From an uncultured Collinsella sp. (GTDB lineage: Bacteria; Actinomycetota; Coriobacteriia; Coriobacteriales; Coriobacteriaceae), in contig USKV01000054.1 of assembly GCA_900555355.1 (NCBI GenBank), forward strand, positions 1 to 8,128: DNA of 8,128 nt, given 5' to 3'. Every line of letters begins with the position of its first letter. Within the stretch, counting starts at the first letter, position 1. A program made the translations under genes and the position numbers. The notes under the pieces were generated by a model. It ran no database searches and had not been told where the DNA came from. It saw only the letters and a list, made by a program, of their open reading frames with translations. Shown piece by piece: positions 6,706-8,128 of this stretch.

Positions 6706-6765
6706 CCTCTCAGTCACGCTTCGCGTGCCAGCTCCCCTAATAGGGGAGCCCTTGGCATGCCGGTG
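6706..6765. repeat. Hairpin-rich intergenic repeat of the Faecalibacterium type
   Basis: Directly after the leuS stop come two adjacent hairpins: CACGC-TTC-GCGTG (6715-6727) and GCTCCCC-TAATA-GGGGAGC (6732-6750), the latter followed by CCTTGGCATGCCGG. Elements that start CCTCTCAGTCA and carry a CTCCCC/GGGGAG stem are, from memory, common intergenic repeats in Faecalibacterium and relatives. It may also help end the leuS transcript, although there is no long T run. Only one copy is in the window, so repetition cannot be shown here. Confidence 0.5.
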
Positions 6766-6859
6766 GGGCTGTGCTGGACGCACAAAGTGTTGTGTTGCGT
6801 AAACCAGCTGGGCCCTGCGACAGAGGCAAACAAAATCTCAAAAAAGTTTTCAAAAAAGG

Positions 6860-6888
6860 TTGACGAACGCATGAAAATGCGCTATACT
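6860..6888 (+). promoter_or_regulatory. Sigma-70 promoter for rpsU
   Basis: TTGACG (6860-6865) and TATACT (6883-6888) are separated by exactly 17 bases. The 20-odd bases before the -35 are A-rich with short T runs, as in an UP element. The transcript leader of about 57 bases contains a small hairpin, GTTAC-CAT-GTAAC (6900-6912). This is the best promoter in the window and fits a highly expressed ribosomal protein gene. Confidence 0.85.
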
Positions 6889-6951
6889 GTCTACTGTTAG
6901 TTACCATGTAACAACGAAATTCCTGCCTCACGGTCCAAGGGAGGGAATAAG

Positions 6952-7128
6952 ATGTCGGAAATTCGTGTTAAAGAGGGCGAGTCGCTGGAAAGCGCACTGC
7001 GTCGCTTCAAGCGCAGCACTGCTCGCAGCGGTGTGCTCGCAGAGGTTCGTAAGCGCGAGGCTTACGAGAAGCCGTCTGTTAAGCGCAAGAAGAAGTCCGA
7101 AGCAGCCCGCAAGCGCAAGTTCAAGTAA
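6952..7128 (+). CDS. rpsU: Small ribosomal subunit protein bS21
   Basis: bS21 is a small basic protein of the 30S subunit that acts near the platform and the 3' end of 16S rRNA during initiation. The 58-residue product is full length. It begins [20 protein letters not shown], typical of the family, continues with a REAYEKPS segment and ends in a lysine/arginine-rich tail (RKRKFK). AAGGGAGG at 6937-6944, 7 bases before the ATG, is a strong ribosome site. Codons such as CGT, CGC, AAG and GTT predominate, as in highly expressed genes. It has its own promoter and a terminator just after it, so it is probably a single-gene unit. Confidence 0.97.
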   Translation: MSEIRVKEGESLESALRRFKRSTARSGVLAEVRKREAYEKPSVKRKKKSEAARKRKFK

Positions 7129-7185
7129 TTGATTGCTTGGAATCGCACGTTGCTTTAGATTTTAAACGCGTTGCTAACGCCGATG

Positions 7186-7224
7186 TAGGGGAGCCTGTTA
7201 TACAGGTTCCCCTATTTTCATTTT
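7186..7224 (+). terminator. Rho-independent terminator after rpsU
   Basis: A 13-pair stem with one G-U pair (7186-7198 with 7202-7214) and a 3-base loop, followed by TTTTCATTTT. It lies 57 bases after the rpsU stop and 40 before yqeG, so it separates the two transcription units. Confidence 0.9.
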
Positions 7225-7263
7225 AAAGCTGCTTTGCGCAGGGCAGACTGAGAGGGTCTATTT

Positions 7264-7767
7264 ATGCTCATTACCCCCGAATATGTTTTTAAGGACGTTA
7301 CCCATATCACACCGGAATGGCTGGCTTCCAAGGGCATTACGGCTCTGGTGCTGGATATTGACAACACCCTGACCGCAGACCGCAGTCAGGAGCTGCCGGA
7401 GGAGGTGGCCGCGTGGCTTGCCGCAATGCGCAAGGCCGGGGTAAAGCTGACCATCGTCTCCAACGGTGCGGAAAAGCGGGTGCGCCCCTTTGCGGAAAAG
7501 CTGGGCCTTGCCTACCTCTACCGCAGCGCCAAGCCCCTGCCCTTTGCGCTGGGGGTGGCCCGCCGCCGGATGCAGGTGAAGCGCAGGGAAATGGCCATGG
7601 TGGGCGACCAGCTCTATGCCGACCGCATGGCGGCAGCGCTGTACGGCATTCCGGGCCTGATGGTGGTGCCCCGCGGCCCGGACCTCGGTGCGCAGGTCAT
7701 CCTCAAGCGCAAGTGGGAGAAAAAACACTGGCAGGAATACTACGACCGGGGAGGTAAGACCCTGTGA
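7264..7767 (+). CDS. yqeG: YqeG family HAD phosphatase
   Basis: YqeG proteins are small HAD-superfamily hydrolases of the class III (capless) type found widely in Bacillota; the physiological substrate is not well defined. The 167-residue protein is full length. Motif I is LDIDNTLT with nucleophile Asp31 and Asp33, motif II is IVSNG (Ser66), motif III is the lysine of SAKPLPFAL (Lys90), and motif IV is MVGDQLYADRMAA with Asp115 and Asp120. All catalytic residues are present, so a phosphatase reaction is expected. AGAGGG at 7251-7256 supports the ATG at 7264. Its stop overlaps the start of the next gene (GTGA, 7764-7767), which implies translational coupling. Confidence 0.92.
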   Translation: MLITPEYVFKDVTHITPEWLASKGITALVLDIDNTLTADRSQELPEEVAAWLAAMRKAGVKLTIVSNGAEKRVRPFAEKLGLAYLYRSAKPLPFALGVARRRMQVKRREMAMVGDQLYADRMAAALYGIPGLMVVPRGPDLGAQVILKRKWEKKHWQEYYDRGGKTL

Positions 7768-8128
7768 GTGAGTGGAAGATCCGGTTCGGCACGGCGGGCA
7801 CCAGCGACAGTTTCGCTGCGCAGGGCGGCAAAACCAGCCTTGACATCCCGGAGTACACGGCCAAGATGGGGCTGAACGCCTTCGAGTACCAGTGCGGCCA
7901 CGGCGTCCGGCTGGGGCTGGACAAGGCCCGGCAGATGGCTGACGATGCCGCCGCCCGGGGGATTTTGTTCAGCGTCCACGCGCCTTACTATATCAGCGCC
8001 TCCAGCCTGGACGAGGAAAAGCGGCTGAACAGCGTGAACTATCTGCTCCAGAGCGCGGCGCTCTGCAGGGCGCTGGGCGGCAGGCGGGTCATCTTCCACT
8101 CCGGCAGCTGCGGCAAGCAGAGCCGGGA
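7764..8128 (+). CDS. Endonuclease IV family TIM-barrel protein (5' part; runs off the window)
   Basis: Endonuclease IV (Nfo) cuts DNA 5' to abasic sites in base excision repair, using three metal ions in a TIM barrel. The first 121 residues are present: an N-terminal strand RFGTAGTSDSF, a KMGLNAFEYQ strand with Glu41, FSVHAPYY with His72, and VIFHSGS with His112. The two histidines match the first metal ligands of Nfo (SVHAPY and HPG-like). The second is HSGS rather than the usual HPG, so a relative with a different role is possible. The start is a GTG at 7764, overlapping the yqeG stop, with GGGGAGG at 7748-7754 nine bases upstream. The remaining ligands are beyond the window. Confidence 0.8.
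   Translation, partial: MSEWKIRFGTAGTSDSFAAQGGKTSLDIPEYTAKMGLNAFEYQCGHGVRLGLDKARQMADDAAARGILFSVHAPYYISASSLDEEKRLNSVNYLLQSAALCRALGGRRVIFHSGSCGKQSR

Noticed and set aside
6732..6750. The two adjacent hairpins after leuS as the start of a CRISPR or tandem array
   Set aside because: The hairpins are different sequences and no repeat-spacer pattern follows.

Overview
The window reads as two unrelated pieces of bacterial chromosome joined inside one open reading frame. Positions 1 to about 6020 are GC-rich and look like a Coriobacteriia genome (Collinsella-like), judged from protein style, gene content and gene order from memory of such genomes. Positions from about 6021 to the end look like an Oscillospiraceae (Faecalibacterium/Gemmiger-like) chromosome, judged from the LeuRS C-terminus, the rpsU-yqeG-endonuclease IV order and a hairpin repeat of a style I associate with that group. 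Both assignments are inference without a database search.

Left piece: purE (N5-CAIR mutase), a class B sortase and a MoaE-like protein lie head to tail on the + strand and end at a strong bidirectional terminator (2159-2200). A convergent minus-strand gene encodes a multi-pass membrane protein with a CmpB-type 'ABC transporter type IV' domain (2234-3463). A 285-base divergent intergenic region holds several short palindromes and a consensus -10 box for purF. purF (glutamine PRPP amidotransferase of the Fe-S type) follows, and then, after a 157-base gap with a GC hairpin, the first 148 codons of purM. So purE, purF and purM, three de novo purine genes, are spread over about 6 kb of this piece.

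Junction: at about 6018-6024 the PurM reading frame passes without a stop from the PurM motif GGEMAEHP into the KMSKS region of leucyl-tRNA synthetase. The rest of the ORF (to 6704) is the C-terminal quarter of LeuRS. Neither half can be catalytically complete. The simplest explanation is a chimeric assembly joining contigs of two gut species, not a new enzyme.

Right piece: the leuS 3' end, a hairpin-rich intergenic repeat, a near-consensus sigma-70 promoter, rpsU (58 aa), a terminator, then yqeG (HAD phosphatase) overlapping by 4 bases the start of an endonuclease IV family gene that runs off the window end.

I found no tRNA, rRNA, CRISPR array, insertion sequence or phage gene. I did not find a convincing new biological system; the most consequential observation is the purM-leuS chimera.
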